The notes: generated from the sequence alone by a model not told the origin. DNA of 43,052 nt from Desulfobacca acetoxidans (GCA_020722205.1 DYLF01000002.1:56141-99192), one strand, 5' to 3'. Shown: positions 34,234-42,788, counted from the stretch's first letter. Program-made: numbers and translations.

Positions 34234-35052
34234 TCATTCATACAGCTCGGGGAACTGGTTCTTCCAGCGGCGGTGCAGCCACAGCCATTGGGTGGGGTCG
34301 GCCCGCACCCAGGCTTCAATGATCCGGTTTTGGCGGCTGAGGTGGTCCAGGATGTCGGCTTCCGGGTCGCTGGTTTTGTTGATGGGAATGGGGGGGAAAA
34401 CGGCCAGCAGGTGGCGGCCGTCGGCCAGGCGGCGGGAGAGGGCGGGCAGCACCGGGATATCGCGGTAGCGGGCCAGAAGGGCCGCCACCGGCGTGGTGCG
34501 GGACGGGTGCCCGAAAAAGTCCACCAGCAGGCCTTCCGAGGTGGCGGTATTCTGGTCGATGACGATGCCGACGATGTGGTTTTGCCTGAGATGGGCCAGA
34601 ATGTCCTTAAGGCCCCGTTGTTTGTTGATCATCCAGTTGCCCCCCCGCTGCCTGAGGAGGCAGCCCAGACGTTTGCCCCACGGGTGTGCCAGTTCCCGGG
34701 CCACCACCGCCACGGGCCGGTATTTAAGGCCATAGCCCATGACGGTGTACTCCCAATTGCCGGCATGTGCGGCGATGGCAATGACGCCCCGGCCCTGGGC
34801 CAAGGCCTGATCAAGGAGGTGAGCGTCCTGCACCACTACCTTCTTCCGGATAACCGACAGGGGTGCCAGCAGTAGTTCCAGGATCTCCCAGGCAAAGCGC
34901 ACATAACTCCGAAAAACGCAACGGGCCAGGCGGTCTGCTTCCTGAGGGGAGAGGGCCGCACCATACGCAAAGGTCAGATTGCGGCGGGTGATCTCCCGGT
35001 GGCGCCGGTCCAGGCGGTACCACAGAGAAGCCAATAAAGTTTCGAGTTTCAA
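34234..35052 (-). CDS. LpxL/HtrB-like lysophospholipid acyltransferase
   Basis: This 272-residue protein matches the lipid A acyltransferase family: EITRRNLTFAYG, the catalytic H-x4-E motif in AAHAGNWEYTVMGY, a VGIVIDQNT segment, FFGHPSRTTPVAALLA, and a C-terminal WVRADPTQWLWLHRRWK. These enzymes add secondary acyl chains to lipid A or similar lipids at the inner membrane. The first usable start is a TTG with no ribosome-binding site, and an in-frame TGA lies about 15 codons upstream. The usual N-terminal membrane helix is therefore missing or very short. The first codons fall in a degenerate AAACTCGAAAC-type word tract. It is the last gene of the minus-strand glycan cluster. Confidence 0.85.
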   Translation of the reverse strand: MKLETLLASLWYRLDRRHREITRRNLTFAYGAALSPQEADRLARCVFRSYVRFAWEILELLLAPLSVIRKKVVVQDAHLLDQALAQGRGVIAIAAHAGNWEYTVMGYGLKYRPVAVVARELAHPWGKRLGCLLRQRGGNWMINKQRGLKDILAHLRQNHIVGIVIDQNTATSEGLLVDFFGHPSRTTPVAALLARYRDIPVLPALSRRLADGRHLLAVFPPIPINKTSDPEADILDHLSRQNRIIEAWVRADPTQWLWLHRRWKNQFPELYE

Positions 35053-35105
35053 GGTTCGGGTGTTAAGTCTGGGGAGAAATCTTCTTGCGGCTCACGCTTC
35101 ACCTG

Positions 35106-36098
35106 TTACCAATACTTATCCCGATATTGGCGGTAGTAGTCAATGGTCTTGGCAATCCCGTCCCGCAGGGACGTTTTGGGAACCCAGCCCGTGGCCTGAG
35201 TAAGTCGGCTGATATTGCTGATATAGTCCCCGGTCTCCACAAAATAGCGGTCCGCCGGCCACTCCACCTGCTTGATTACGGTGCCCGGCAGCAGTTCAGC
35301 CACCAATTTCACCATGTCCCTGAAGGGAGTGCCGGTGCCGGAGCCTAAATTATACACCTGACCCTCGGTCCCCTGGGTGAGCGCAGCACAGAGAGCGGCC
35401 TCGGCCACGTCTTCCACGTAGATGTAATCCCGTTTTTGGGCGCCGTCGCCATAGACAGTGAGGGGTTGACCTTCAAGGGCCAGGCGGATAAACCAGTTGA
35501 CGATGCCGTACTTGCTGTGCTTCATCTGCTGGCGGGGACCGTAGGGGTTGGCGATGCGCAGGCTCACGGTGGGCAGACCGTGGGCATCGTGGTAAAAACG
35601 GTAGTATTTTTCCGCGGTCAATTTGTGGATGCCATAAATGCTTAGGCAATTGAAGGGGTGCTTCTCGTCCACCGGGTTGTATTCAATGGTGCCATAGACA
35701 AAGCGCGAACTGGTGAAGACGATTCTGGCTTTCCGATTGATGTGGCTGCAGGCCTGTAAGAGGTTGAGGTGCCCCCGGCAGTTGATGTCCAGATCCAGGA
35801 GAGGCTTGCTATTGCTGTCCACATAACTTACCTGGGCCGCCAGGTTAAAGATGTAATCAGCCCCGTCCACCAACCGCTTCATTAGGTCCAGGTCACGTAT
35901 GTCCCCCTTGACAAAGACGATCTTGTCTTGAATACCTTCGAGGTTGAAGGGATTTCCGCCGTAGAGGGGCAGCATGGCGTCCAATATCGTGACTTCCGCC
36001 CCGTGGGCCACGGCCAATCGGGCGATGGTGCTGCCGATCATGCCGGCCCCGCCGGTGATCAGGATACGAGCATCTCTAAGATAGTGAAGATCAGTAAT
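35106..36098 (-). CDS. NAD-dependent sugar-nucleotide epimerase/dehydratase (probable ATT start)
   Basis: This extended SDR protein acts on nucleotide sugars for surface glycans. The NAD-binding motif TGGAGMIG (residues 15-22 in this model), GDIRDLD, FNLAAQVSY, SSRFVYG, the active-site Tyr-Lys of YGIHK, and RIANPYGPRQ are all present. The first ATG in frame (36041) would cut the NAD motif in half. No ATG, GTG or TTG occurs in frame between it and the AGGAGG at 36110-36105. ATT codons at 36101 and 36098 lie 3 and 6 nt after that site, so an ATT start (36098 chosen) is most likely, giving 330 residues. A sequencing error is the main alternative. It lies between the glycosyltransferases and the acyltransferase. 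Confidence 0.82.
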   Translation of the reverse strand: MTDLHYLRDARILITGGAGMIGSTIARLAVAHGAEVTILDAMLPLYGGNPFNLEGIQDKIVFVKGDIRDLDLMKRLVDGADYIFNLAAQVSYVDSNSKPLLDLDINCRGHLNLLQACSHINRKARIVFTSSRFVYGTIEYNPVDEKHPFNCLSIYGIHKLTAEKYYRFYHDAHGLPTVSLRIANPYGPRQQMKHSKYGIVNWFIRLALEGQPLTVYGDGAQKRDYIYVEDVAEAALCAALTQGTEGQVYNLGSGTGTPFRDMVKLVAELLPGTVIKQVEWPADRYFVETGDYISNISRLTQATGWVPKTSLRDGIAKTIDYYRQYRDKYW

Positions 36099-36283
36099 AA
36101 TGCACCTCCTAAGGAGTAACCGGTAAGCAGTAGGCAGTGGGCGGGGAATAATAGCCGACCGGGTATGAGCTGGGGGCCAAATTGACAGCGGGGAGGGATT
36201 TGTTCACAGTTCCTAGTGTAAAAAAAAATGCCTCGGTTGGCAAGGGCAAGAGGCCGCGCCCAGAAAAGAAGAGGGTAGAAAGG

Positions 36284-37417
36284 TTATGCTTTACAAATTT
36301 TGTCATAAAGGCCTTCCACCGCGCTGGCCATCTTTTCCAGGGAGAAACGCTCGCTCACCAGGCGGCGTCCCTGTCGGCCGAGGCCTTGGGCCAGTTCGCC
36401 ATGGTGCATGATTTCCCGCATAGCCTGGGCCAAGGCCAGAGAATCTCTGGGAGGAGTCAAAAGCCCGGTCCGGCCTGGCATGATCACTTCCGGAATGCCG
36501 CCGATCTGGCTGGCGATGACGGGTTTCTCCATGGCCAGCGCCTGAAGGACGGCCTGGGGCACGCCTTCATGGGCATAAGAGGGGAAGACGAAGGCATCCA
36601 TGAGGGCAAGCCACTGGGCGACATCATCCTGATAGCCCACCAGCCGGACGTAGGGTGTCAGAGCAAGTTTCACCAGGCGCTCTTCGATGACCGCTCGATA
36701 AGGGCCGTCGCCGACCAGCAGGAGAGCGGCTCGGCAGCCTTGGTTCAGTAAAATCTTTAAGGCTTCGAGCAGATAGAGGTGTCCCTTCCAGGAGCGCAGG
36801 ACCGACATGGTCCCGAAGATATAGCTCTGAGGTGGAAAACCCAGACTTTGACGCCGGCTTGGGTCAGGCGGGCGGGGAGCAAAATAGCCGGGGTCAATGC
36901 CGGTGGGGATGGGAAACAAACGACTCCCCGGCACTGCCAGCCGGGCCATGAGCTGCAACCTGATGTCGGCGCTGGTGGTGATGACCGCGGCTGGAGTGTG
37001 ATACAGCCAACGGGTGGGAAGATTAACGCTGACCGGGGTGGAGAGGTGACGGGTGCGCACCAAAAGAGGGCGGTTGGCCAGGGATTTCCAGGCCAGCACC
37101 CCCACCCAGGAGTCCAGGGAGCTGTGAGTGTTGAGCACCTCCACTTTGGCCAGTTGCAGGAGTCGGCGCAGCCTCCAAAAGGCCCTGAGATTCCCCCAGC
37201 CGCCGAAAGGGAGGGGGTGAACCGCCAAGCCGGCCTGGGTAGCCCGGGAATAAAGGTGGCTCCTGGGATGGCAGGCCAAAAGGAGGGTATGCCCGCGGGC
37301 CTGCATGGCCAGCGCTTCGGCCATGATGCGGCGCTCCTGGCCGCCCCACCCCCGGGAGGACTCGGTGTGTAAGACGGTTTTCGGTTTTCTGATTTCGGTT
37401 TTCTGTCTGGGGTTCAT
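36284..37417 (-). CDS. GT-B glycosyltransferase, family 4 type
   Basis: This 377-residue protein has the GT-B fold of retaining glycosyltransferases. It shows the N-terminal HTESSRGWGGQERR acceptor-side loop, TGIDPGYF, a LLLVGDGPYRAVIEE strand, and the donor-binding EGVPQAVLQALAMEKPVIAS region with the E-x7-E pattern (EGVPQAVLQALAME). It should add a sugar to a lipid-linked or core glycan on the cytoplasmic face. The ATG overlaps the stop of the preceding glycosyltransferase by 4 bp (ATGA). The first 13 or so residues (PRQKTEIRKPKT) are encoded by a degenerate CAGAAAACCGAAA word repeat and are not part of the family fold. Confidence 0.9.
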   Translation of the reverse strand: MNPRQKTEIRKPKTVLHTESSRGWGGQERRIMAEALAMQARGHTLLLACHPRSHLYSRATQAGLAVHPLPFGGWGNLRAFWRLRRLLQLAKVEVLNTHSSLDSWVGVLAWKSLANRPLLVRTRHLSTPVSVNLPTRWLYHTPAAVITTSADIRLQLMARLAVPGSRLFPIPTGIDPGYFAPRPPDPSRRQSLGFPPQSYIFGTMSVLRSWKGHLYLLEALKILLNQGCRAALLLVGDGPYRAVIEERLVKLALTPYVRLVGYQDDVAQWLALMDAFVFPSYAHEGVPQAVLQALAMEKPVIASQIGGIPEVIMPGRTGLLTPPRDSLALAQAMREIMHHGELAQGLGRQGRRLVSERFSLEKMASAVEGLYDKICKA

Positions 37418-38538
37418 ATCGGACAGCTTTTTTGATAAAGCTCCAGATATAATTCCTCCAGTTGCTTAAGCATGGCCTCGAGGGAATGGTGTTCTGAAAC
37501 AGTGTTCCTGGCGGCTTGGCCCAGGCGGCGGCGCCTTTCAGAGTCCTGGCCGAGCTCCAAAATGGCGGCGGCCAGGCTCAGGCTGTCCGCAGGAGGAACC
37601 AAGCGGCCGCTTACTCCGTCCTGGACAAGGTGCAAGGAGCCGCTGACCCGGGTGGCCACCACCGCCAAACCCGCCCCCATGGCCTTCAACAGGGCCAAGG
37701 GAAGGCCTTCCCACAAGGAGGGTTGCACATACAGGTCCATGGCCCGATAGAGCCGCGGCAGATCCCGCCGGGTGCCCAGGAACCTGACGTTGTCGGCCAA
37801 TCCCAACTCCCGGCTCAGGTGCTCGAGGCGCTCCCGGCGCCTGCCATCTCCCACCAACAGGGCGGTCAGGTTAGGGTGATAACGAATCACCTCTTGCAGG
37901 GCCTTCAATAAAAATTCGTGCCCTTTCTGCTCCTCCAGCCGCCCCACCACCCCCAGGCAGAAGCCCGGGATGGCCAGCCGGGCTTTAACTTCCTCCCGGG
38001 TTTCCGGGATCTCCAGTTGCTCCAGGCGGATGCCGTAAGGGAAAATCCTCAGTTTGGCCGCCGGCACCCGATCGTAACGGCGCACATCCTGATAGACCTG
38101 GGGGGAGCTCACCAGAAGACAGTCGGTTATCCGCCCAAGGGCAAAATTCCACAGGCAGCGGTGCAGTTTAACCCGGCTATAGGTATTATGGATAGAAGCC
38201 ACCACACCTAAGCGGCCTAATCCCAACGCCGCCAGGCGCCCATAGAGATTGGGGTGATAAAGATGGGTATGCAGGATGTGAGGTCTGATCTCCTGCAGGA
38301 GCCGCCGCACTGCCGACAGCAGGCACCCAAAAGGAGTGGTTTTAATCTTTAAACCGAGGTTGACCACCTTGTGACCGGCGCCGCTCAGCTCCTCGCCGAT
38401 GGCTCCCGGGCTCTCCAGACAGGCAACCTGCACCTCAAACCTGCCCGGAGCGAGGCCGGTGATGATGTCGGCTATCAGGTCTTCGGCACCCCCGATGGGA
38501 AGACTGGTGATAAGGTGCAGGACCTTGATGCGGGGCAT
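37414..38538 (-). CDS. GT-B glycosyltransferase, family 4 type
   Basis: This 374-residue protein has the GT-B pattern: HLITSLPIGGAEDLIADI with the Gly-Gly-Ala loop, LHTHLYHPNLYGRLAA, VVGRLEEQKGHEFLLKAL, LLVGDGRRRERLE, and the donor site EGLPLALLKAMGAGLAVVAT. It is probably the first gene of the minus-strand glycan unit. I chose ATG 38538, giving MPRIKVLHL; the frame opens at TTG 38574, but those codons belong to a TGAGCCGTGAGTAGT-type word repeat. No strong ribosome-binding site is seen. The sugar and acceptor are unknown. Confidence 0.9.
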   Translation of the reverse strand: MPRIKVLHLITSLPIGGAEDLIADIITGLAPGRFEVQVACLESPGAIGEELSGAGHKVVNLGLKIKTTPFGCLLSAVRRLLQEIRPHILHTHLYHPNLYGRLAALGLGRLGVVASIHNTYSRVKLHRCLWNFALGRITDCLLVSSPQVYQDVRRYDRVPAAKLRIFPYGIRLEQLEIPETREEVKARLAIPGFCLGVVGRLEEQKGHEFLLKALQEVIRYHPNLTALLVGDGRRRERLEHLSRELGLADNVRFLGTRRDLPRLYRAMDLYVQPSLWEGLPLALLKAMGAGLAVVATRVSGSLHLVQDGVSGRLVPPADSLSLAAAILELGQDSERRRRLGQAARNTVSEHHSLEAMLKQLEELYLELYQKSCPI

Positions 38539-38616
38539 TGATCTGAGCCGTGAGTAGTCAGCCGTTGCGGGCAAGAGAAATCTGGACGTGGAATCTGAAG
38601 TCAGAACCGCTCCCGG

Positions 38617-38647
38617 TTGGCATATTCCGTTCAGTTTATGGTATCAT
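38617..38647 (+). promoter_or_regulatory. Candidate promoter of the acyl-CoA synthetase gene
   Basis: TTGGCA (38617-38622) and TATCAT (38642-38647) are separated by a longish 19-nt spacer. GGGGAGGA precedes the ATG at 38692. The spacing makes this a weak assignment. Confidence 0.35.
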
Positions 38648-38691
38648 CGCCTTAACGGAGACGCAACTACACTCACCTCAGGGGAGGAATC

Positions 38692-40722
38692 ATGGAGACC
38701 TTAACCAGACTCCAGGCCATCTTCAAACCCCAAAGCGTGGCGGTCATCGGGGCCTCCACCGTCCCCGGCAAATTGGGACATGACATCTTGGCCAATCTCA
38801 AAAACGGCGGTTTTGCCGGGCCTCTCTATCCCATTAATCCCAAGGCCGAGGAAATATTAGGGCTTAAGGTTTATCCGACTGTGGCCGACACCCCCACCCC
38901 ACCGGAGTTGGCGGTGGTAGTGATCCCGGCAAAAATTGTCACCCCCACCCTGGAACAATGTGCTGCGGCCGGTGTGAAAGGGGCCATTGTCATCACCGGC
39001 GGCTTCGCCGAAGCCGGGCCGGAAGGGGAGCGCCTGCAGGACCAAATGGCCCAGGTCATTCGGCGCACCGGCCTGAAAGTGGTGGGGCCCAACTGCCAGG
39101 GGGTGAATATGCCGCACCACCAGATGTGCGCCTCTTGGCCCCTCATCACCACCAGGGGAAGGATTGCCTTTGCCTCCCAGAGCGGTACCGTGGGGGCGGC
39201 TTTCATGGACCTGGCGGCAGCCGAAAAATTGGGCGTGAGCGGCTTCGTCAGCCTCGGCAACCGGGTGGACGTGGACGAGGCCGAAGTGCTGGCCTATTTT
39301 AATCAAGATCCCCATACCCAGGTCATCGCCATGTATCTGGAAGGGGTGAAACGGCCCACCTATTTTCTGGATGCCCTGTCCGGGACGACCAAACCGGTGG
39401 TGATCCTGAAGGCCGGGCGCACCGTGCGGGGGAGCATGGCGGCCACCTCCCACACCAAGTCCCTGGCCGGGGTGGATGCAATATATGACGCCCTGTTCCG
39501 CCGCTACAAGGTCTATCGCGCCGACACCCTGGAAGAATTATTTGACTTCGCCAAGGCTCTGGCCTACCTTACTCCACCGCAGGGGCGGAATCTGATGATT
39601 ACCACCAGTTCCGGGGGGGCGGCGATCTTGGCTATCGACGAGGCGGAAAAAAACGGGCTGGCCACCCCGCCCCCATCTCCTGCTCTCCAGCAGACTCTGC
39701 GACAGATGCTGCCGGCACACTGCGCCGTGGGCAACCCGGTGGACCTGACCGGCGATGTCATAGCGGATGCCACCCTCTATCAGAAGGTCACTGCCGAAGC
39801 CAAACGAGAGTATGATTACCAGGTGATCATCTTCGGCGATCCCATCCCCGGTGCCTCTCAGGTGGTGACCCCCAATGCCACGGAACTGGTGATCTTCTTG
39901 GGCGGGGCCGACGTGGAGCGGGAGGAGCGGGCAAAACTGTATCAGGCGGGTATCCCGGTCTTCCCTGCCCCGGAGCGGGGAATCAAGGCCTTGGCCCAGT
40001 TTTTCCGGTTCGCCCCCCATCTCCCCGAGCCCCCGGCGGCGCCGCTCCCCCCGCCGGCTTCCGGACTACGACTCCTCCCCACCGCGGAAGCCATCGACCT
40101 GATGGTGAAGAGCGGCATCCCCGTGGCCGCCGCCCCCTTGGCTCAAACCGCTGACCAAGCCGTCAGCCTGGCTCAGAAGTTCGGCTACCCCGTGGCGTTG
40201 AAGGTGGCCTCCCCCGACATCCCCCATAAAAGCGAGGTGGGGGGCGTGGCACTCAACCTCATGAACGACGACATGGTGCGCAACGCCTTTCAGGAGATCA
40301 TGGCTTCGGTGCGGCTCAACGCCAGGGAGGCCAAGGTGGAGGGGGTCAGCGTCTCGGTCATGGCCAATCCCGGGGGTCTGGAGGTCATCCTGGGGGTGGT
40401 TACCGATCCTCAGTATGGAGCCACTTTGATGTTCGGTCTGGGGGGGGTCAATACCGAGCTTTACCGGGATGTCGCCTTTTGCCTGTTGCCGGCGGATGAG
40501 GCGGACTTCGACGACCTGATCAGGAGTCTTAAGGCCTATCCCCTGCTCACCGGCTACCGGGGCCAGCCCCCCCGGGACCTGGCGGCGTTGAAGCAGGCCA
40601 TGAGGGCCATGGCGACCATGGCCCAAAAACACCCGGAACTGGACCAGATCGAGATAAACCCATTGTTATTATATCCGCGGGGCTTGTTCGGCGTCGATGT
40701 GCGCATCTGGTCAAGGATTTGA
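38692..40722 (+). CDS. Acyl-CoA synthetase, ADP-forming (alpha-beta fusion)
   Basis: This 676-residue fusion resembles ADP-forming acetyl-CoA synthetase and protein acetyltransferase Pat-like proteins without the GNAT domain. The alpha part has the CoA-binding domain SVAVIGASTVPGKLG, VGPNCQG and FASQSGTVG, then the His254 loop SHTKSLAG. The beta part is an ATP-grasp domain with VALKVASPDIPHKSEVGG (His512). Both histidines that relay phosphate in ACD enzymes are thus present; the residue after SHT is Lys where Gly is usual. Such enzymes make ATP from acyl-CoA in anaerobes or activate acids. It is a single-gene unit divergent from the glycan cluster. Confidence 0.9.
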   Translation: METLTRLQAIFKPQSVAVIGASTVPGKLGHDILANLKNGGFAGPLYPINPKAEEILGLKVYPTVADTPTPPELAVVVIPAKIVTPTLEQCAAAGVKGAIVITGGFAEAGPEGERLQDQMAQVIRRTGLKVVGPNCQGVNMPHHQMCASWPLITTRGRIAFASQSGTVGAAFMDLAAAEKLGVSGFVSLGNRVDVDEAEVLAYFNQDPHTQVIAMYLEGVKRPTYFLDALSGTTKPVVILKAGRTVRGSMAATSHTKSLAGVDAIYDALFRRYKVYRADTLEELFDFAKALAYLTPPQGRNLMITTSSGGAAILAIDEAEKNGLATPPPSPALQQTLRQMLPAHCAVGNPVDLTGDVIADATLYQKVTAEAKREYDYQVIIFGDPIPGASQVVTPNATELVIFLGGADVEREERAKLYQAGIPVFPAPERGIKALAQFFRFAPHLPEPPAAPLPPPASGLRLLPTAEAIDLMVKSGIPVAAAPLAQTADQAVSLAQKFGYPVALKVASPDIPHKSEVGGVALNLMNDDMVRNAFQEIMASVRLNAREAKVEGVSVSVMANPGGLEVILGVVTDPQYGATLMFGLGGVNTELYRDVAFCLLPADEADFDDLIRSLKAYPLLTGYRGQPPRDLAALKQAMRAMATMAQKHPELDQIEINPLLLYPRGLFGVDVRIWSRI

Positions 40723-40834
40723 GGACGCTCCGATCCTCTCTTCCCGGCCTCGGATATTTATTTGCGCTTTGAAGCTGGGCCATATTCCCTGAGTGATATC
40801 GTTATTATCTTTAATCCTTAAGGAGGATGATGTG

Positions 40835-41617
40835 ATGCGGTCGCTAGTGGCGATACTGTTGTGGTTGGCGTGGTTAGCGGCTGGACTGGCGGGGTTGGCG
40901 GGATTAAGCGGCTGCTCGGCTCCGGAACCGCCGGCCCAGACCAAGAAAGAAGAGAAAGCTGAGGCGCCGTTGCCGGCTCAGGCCATGGAACATTTTCGCC
41001 AGGGGCATAAGTTTCTGGCTGAACAGAAAAGCGAGGAGGCTTTCAAGGAATTTCAGGAGACCGTGCGCCTGGCACCTCAAAAACCTTTGGGCTATTTTTG
41101 GCTGGGACAAGTTCACTTCCTGCGCCAAGAAAAGGAGCAGGCCGAGAAAGCCTTCCAGAAAGTGTTGGCCCTGGACCCTGATAACTACCACGCCATGGCC
41201 ATGCTGGGGAAAATTTATTCCCTGGAGCGGGACAAAACAGGGCAAGCCGAAGAATTATTGCAGAAAGCCCTGAAAATCTCCCCGGATTTCCTGGACGCCC
41301 ACTTTGACCTGGGCCGGGTGTTCGCCATGAAGGGTGATCGGGACCGCACCCGGCGGGAATTTGGCTATCTCTTCAGCAAAGAGCGGGATTTTTTTCTGTA
41401 TCATTTCGAAATGGGGCGGATTCTGGAGGCCTGGGGTGACAAGGAGCAGGCACTGAACCATTATAAACGGTCCCAACTCTTAAACCCGCAATTTGACCTG
41501 GCTGCCAAGGCCATACAAAGATTGGAGCAGGAGCAGAAGTCCACTCCGCCTGCGAGTCCCCCCGCCGGCGGCGCGGCCCCGAAGCCCCAAGGCAAGGCCA
41601 AACCCAAAGGCCGCTAG
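40835..41617 (+). CDS. TPR-repeat lipoprotein
   Basis: This 260-residue protein has a lipoprotein signal peptide: a hydrophobic Leu/Ala core ending in a lipobox LSGC (Cys about 25 residues in), then a Pro/Lys-rich linker. Five or so tetratricopeptide repeats follow (for example PLGYFWLGQVHFLRQEKEQA, NYHAMAMLGKIYSLERDK, LDAHFDLGRVFAMKGDRD), and a Pro/Gly-rich basic tail. I chose ATG 40835 with AAGGAGG 8 nt upstream; the frame opens at 40793. TPR lipoproteins scaffold envelope complexes; the partner is unknown. Confidence 0.88.
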   Translation: MRSLVAILLWLAWLAAGLAGLAGLSGCSAPEPPAQTKKEEKAEAPLPAQAMEHFRQGHKFLAEQKSEEAFKEFQETVRLAPQKPLGYFWLGQVHFLRQEKEQAEKAFQKVLALDPDNYHAMAMLGKIYSLERDKTGQAEELLQKALKISPDFLDAHFDLGRVFAMKGDRDRTRREFGYLFSKERDFFLYHFEMGRILEAWGDKEQALNHYKRSQLLNPQFDLAAKAIQRLEQEQKSTPPASPPAGGAAPKPQGKAKPKGR

Positions 41618-41639
41618 CCCTATTGCATTAAGAAATATG

Positions 41640-41692
41640 GAACTTCCTTTAATTCCCCTAATTCCCCCCTTTCTAAATCGGGGGTAGGAGGG
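41640..41692. repeat. Imperfect palindromic repeat, REP/MITE-like
   Basis: A C-rich half (AATTCCCCTAATTCCCCCC) is followed after a short AT spacer by a G-rich half (GGGGGTAGGAGGGATT) that is its imperfect inverse complement. Such elements are commonly dispersed in many copies in bacterial genomes. Copies elsewhere in the genome cannot be checked from this window. Confidence 0.45.
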
Positions 41693-41743
41693 ATTCTTCG
41701 TTGTCGATCGTGTCTGGCCACCTGATTCTGAACTCAAACAGAC

Positions 41744-41772
41744 TTGTGAAAACTTTCTGATTTCTATACAAT
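41744..41772 (+). promoter_or_regulatory. Sigma-70 type promoter of the aminopropyltransferase gene
   Basis: TTGTGA (41744-41749) and TACAAT (41767-41772) are separated by 17 nt. The expected start near 41779 leaves a leader of about 27 nt before ATG 41806. Confidence 0.65.
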
Positions 41773-41805
41773 CTCTCGGCAAGGTCAAGAGAGGTAGCGG
41801 GTATA

Positions 41806-42771
41806 ATGGCAGCGGAAAAAGAGTCCTTGCCTGGGCGGACCAAGTGGCCGTCGGGGGACTGGTACCTGGATTTCAGCAGCCCGGCGGATCTCATCGCCAT
41901 GGAGAGGAAGCGGGTGGTGGTGCGGGGGCGGACGCGCTTCCAGGCCTATGAGATTTTTGAGAACCCTTTATGGGGTCTGGCCCTGATTCTGGATGACCGC
42001 CTGCAGTCGGCACAGATCGATGAGTTTATCTATCACGAGGCCCTGGTGCACCCGGTTATGACGGCTCATCCGGAACCCCGCCGGGTGCTGGTCATGGGCG
42101 GTGGCGAAGGTGCGACCCTAAGGGAGGTTCTGCAGCATAATACGGTGCAGCAGGCCATTATGGTGGACATCGATGAGGAGTTGGTGAATCTGTGCCGGGA
42201 GTGGCTCCCCATGTTTCATGGCGGCGCCTTTGACGATCGCCGCGTCCGATTGGTCTTTGTCGATGGCCGAGCATGGCTGGCGGAAGCCCCGGACGGCTCC
42301 TTTGACGTCATCATCCTGGACCTGCCTGAACCCGTGGCCGGGGGGCCGGCGGTGCAGTTATTCACCCGGGAGATGTACGCTTTGGTGCGCCAAAAATTGG
42401 CCCCCCGAGGTTTGATGGCGGTGCAATCCGGTTCGGCCGGCATGTGGGGGCGGCTGATGCCGGACCTGAATTGCACTCTGTGCACGGTATTCCCCAAGGT
42501 AATCGCCTATGCTGTTTTTGTCCCCAGCTTTATGGACCTCTATGGCTTCCACCTTGCGGGCGGGGAGGATTTCTCCTGGCCCTCGGCCGCGGAGGCGGCG
42601 GCCCGCCTCGCCTCCCGGGGCGTCACCGCCACCCGTTGGTTCAGCCCGGAATATTCCCAGAGCCTCCCCTTCCTGCCCGCTTATCTCAAAGAACGCTTAC
42701 AAGAGCGTGGACGTCTCCTGACCGAAGCGGCGCCCTTTGGCCCCAGGCCCGGAGAACGCCTGTTTTATTAG
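41806..42771 (+). CDS. Polyamine aminopropyltransferase, thermospermine-synthase (ACL5)-like
   Basis: This 321-residue enzyme of the spermidine synthase family transfers an aminopropyl group from decarboxylated S-adenosylmethionine to a polyamine. The cofactor site is GGGEGATLREVL (98-109) and VDIDEELV. Where bacterial SpeE has a D-x-x-DPVGPA loop, this protein reads DLPEPVAGGPAVQLFT (from Asp172), closely like the DLADPVEGGP loop of plant ACL5 thermospermine synthase. Glu175 replaces the usual second Asp of that loop. Spermidine synthase is the safe general call; a tetramine product is inference. No speD or speA gene is nearby. Confidence 0.87.
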   Translation: MAAEKESLPGRTKWPSGDWYLDFSSPADLIAMERKRVVVRGRTRFQAYEIFENPLWGLALILDDRLQSAQIDEFIYHEALVHPVMTAHPEPRRVLVMGGGEGATLREVLQHNTVQQAIMVDIDEELVNLCREWLPMFHGGAFDDRRVRLVFVDGRAWLAEAPDGSFDVIILDLPEPVAGGPAVQLFTREMYALVRQKLAPRGLMAVQSGSAGMWGRLMPDLNCTLCTVFPKVIAYAVFVPSFMDLYGFHLAGGEDFSWPSAAEAAARLASRGVTATRWFSPEYSQSLPFLPAYLKERLQERGRLLTEAAPFGPRPGERLFY

Positions 42772-42788
42772 CAACCTCGGCTTGGTGC

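Noticed and set aside
34138-34875. 245-codon ORF on the plus strand opposite the acyltransferase gene
   Set aside because: Antisense shadow; the minus-strand frame has the LpxL motifs.
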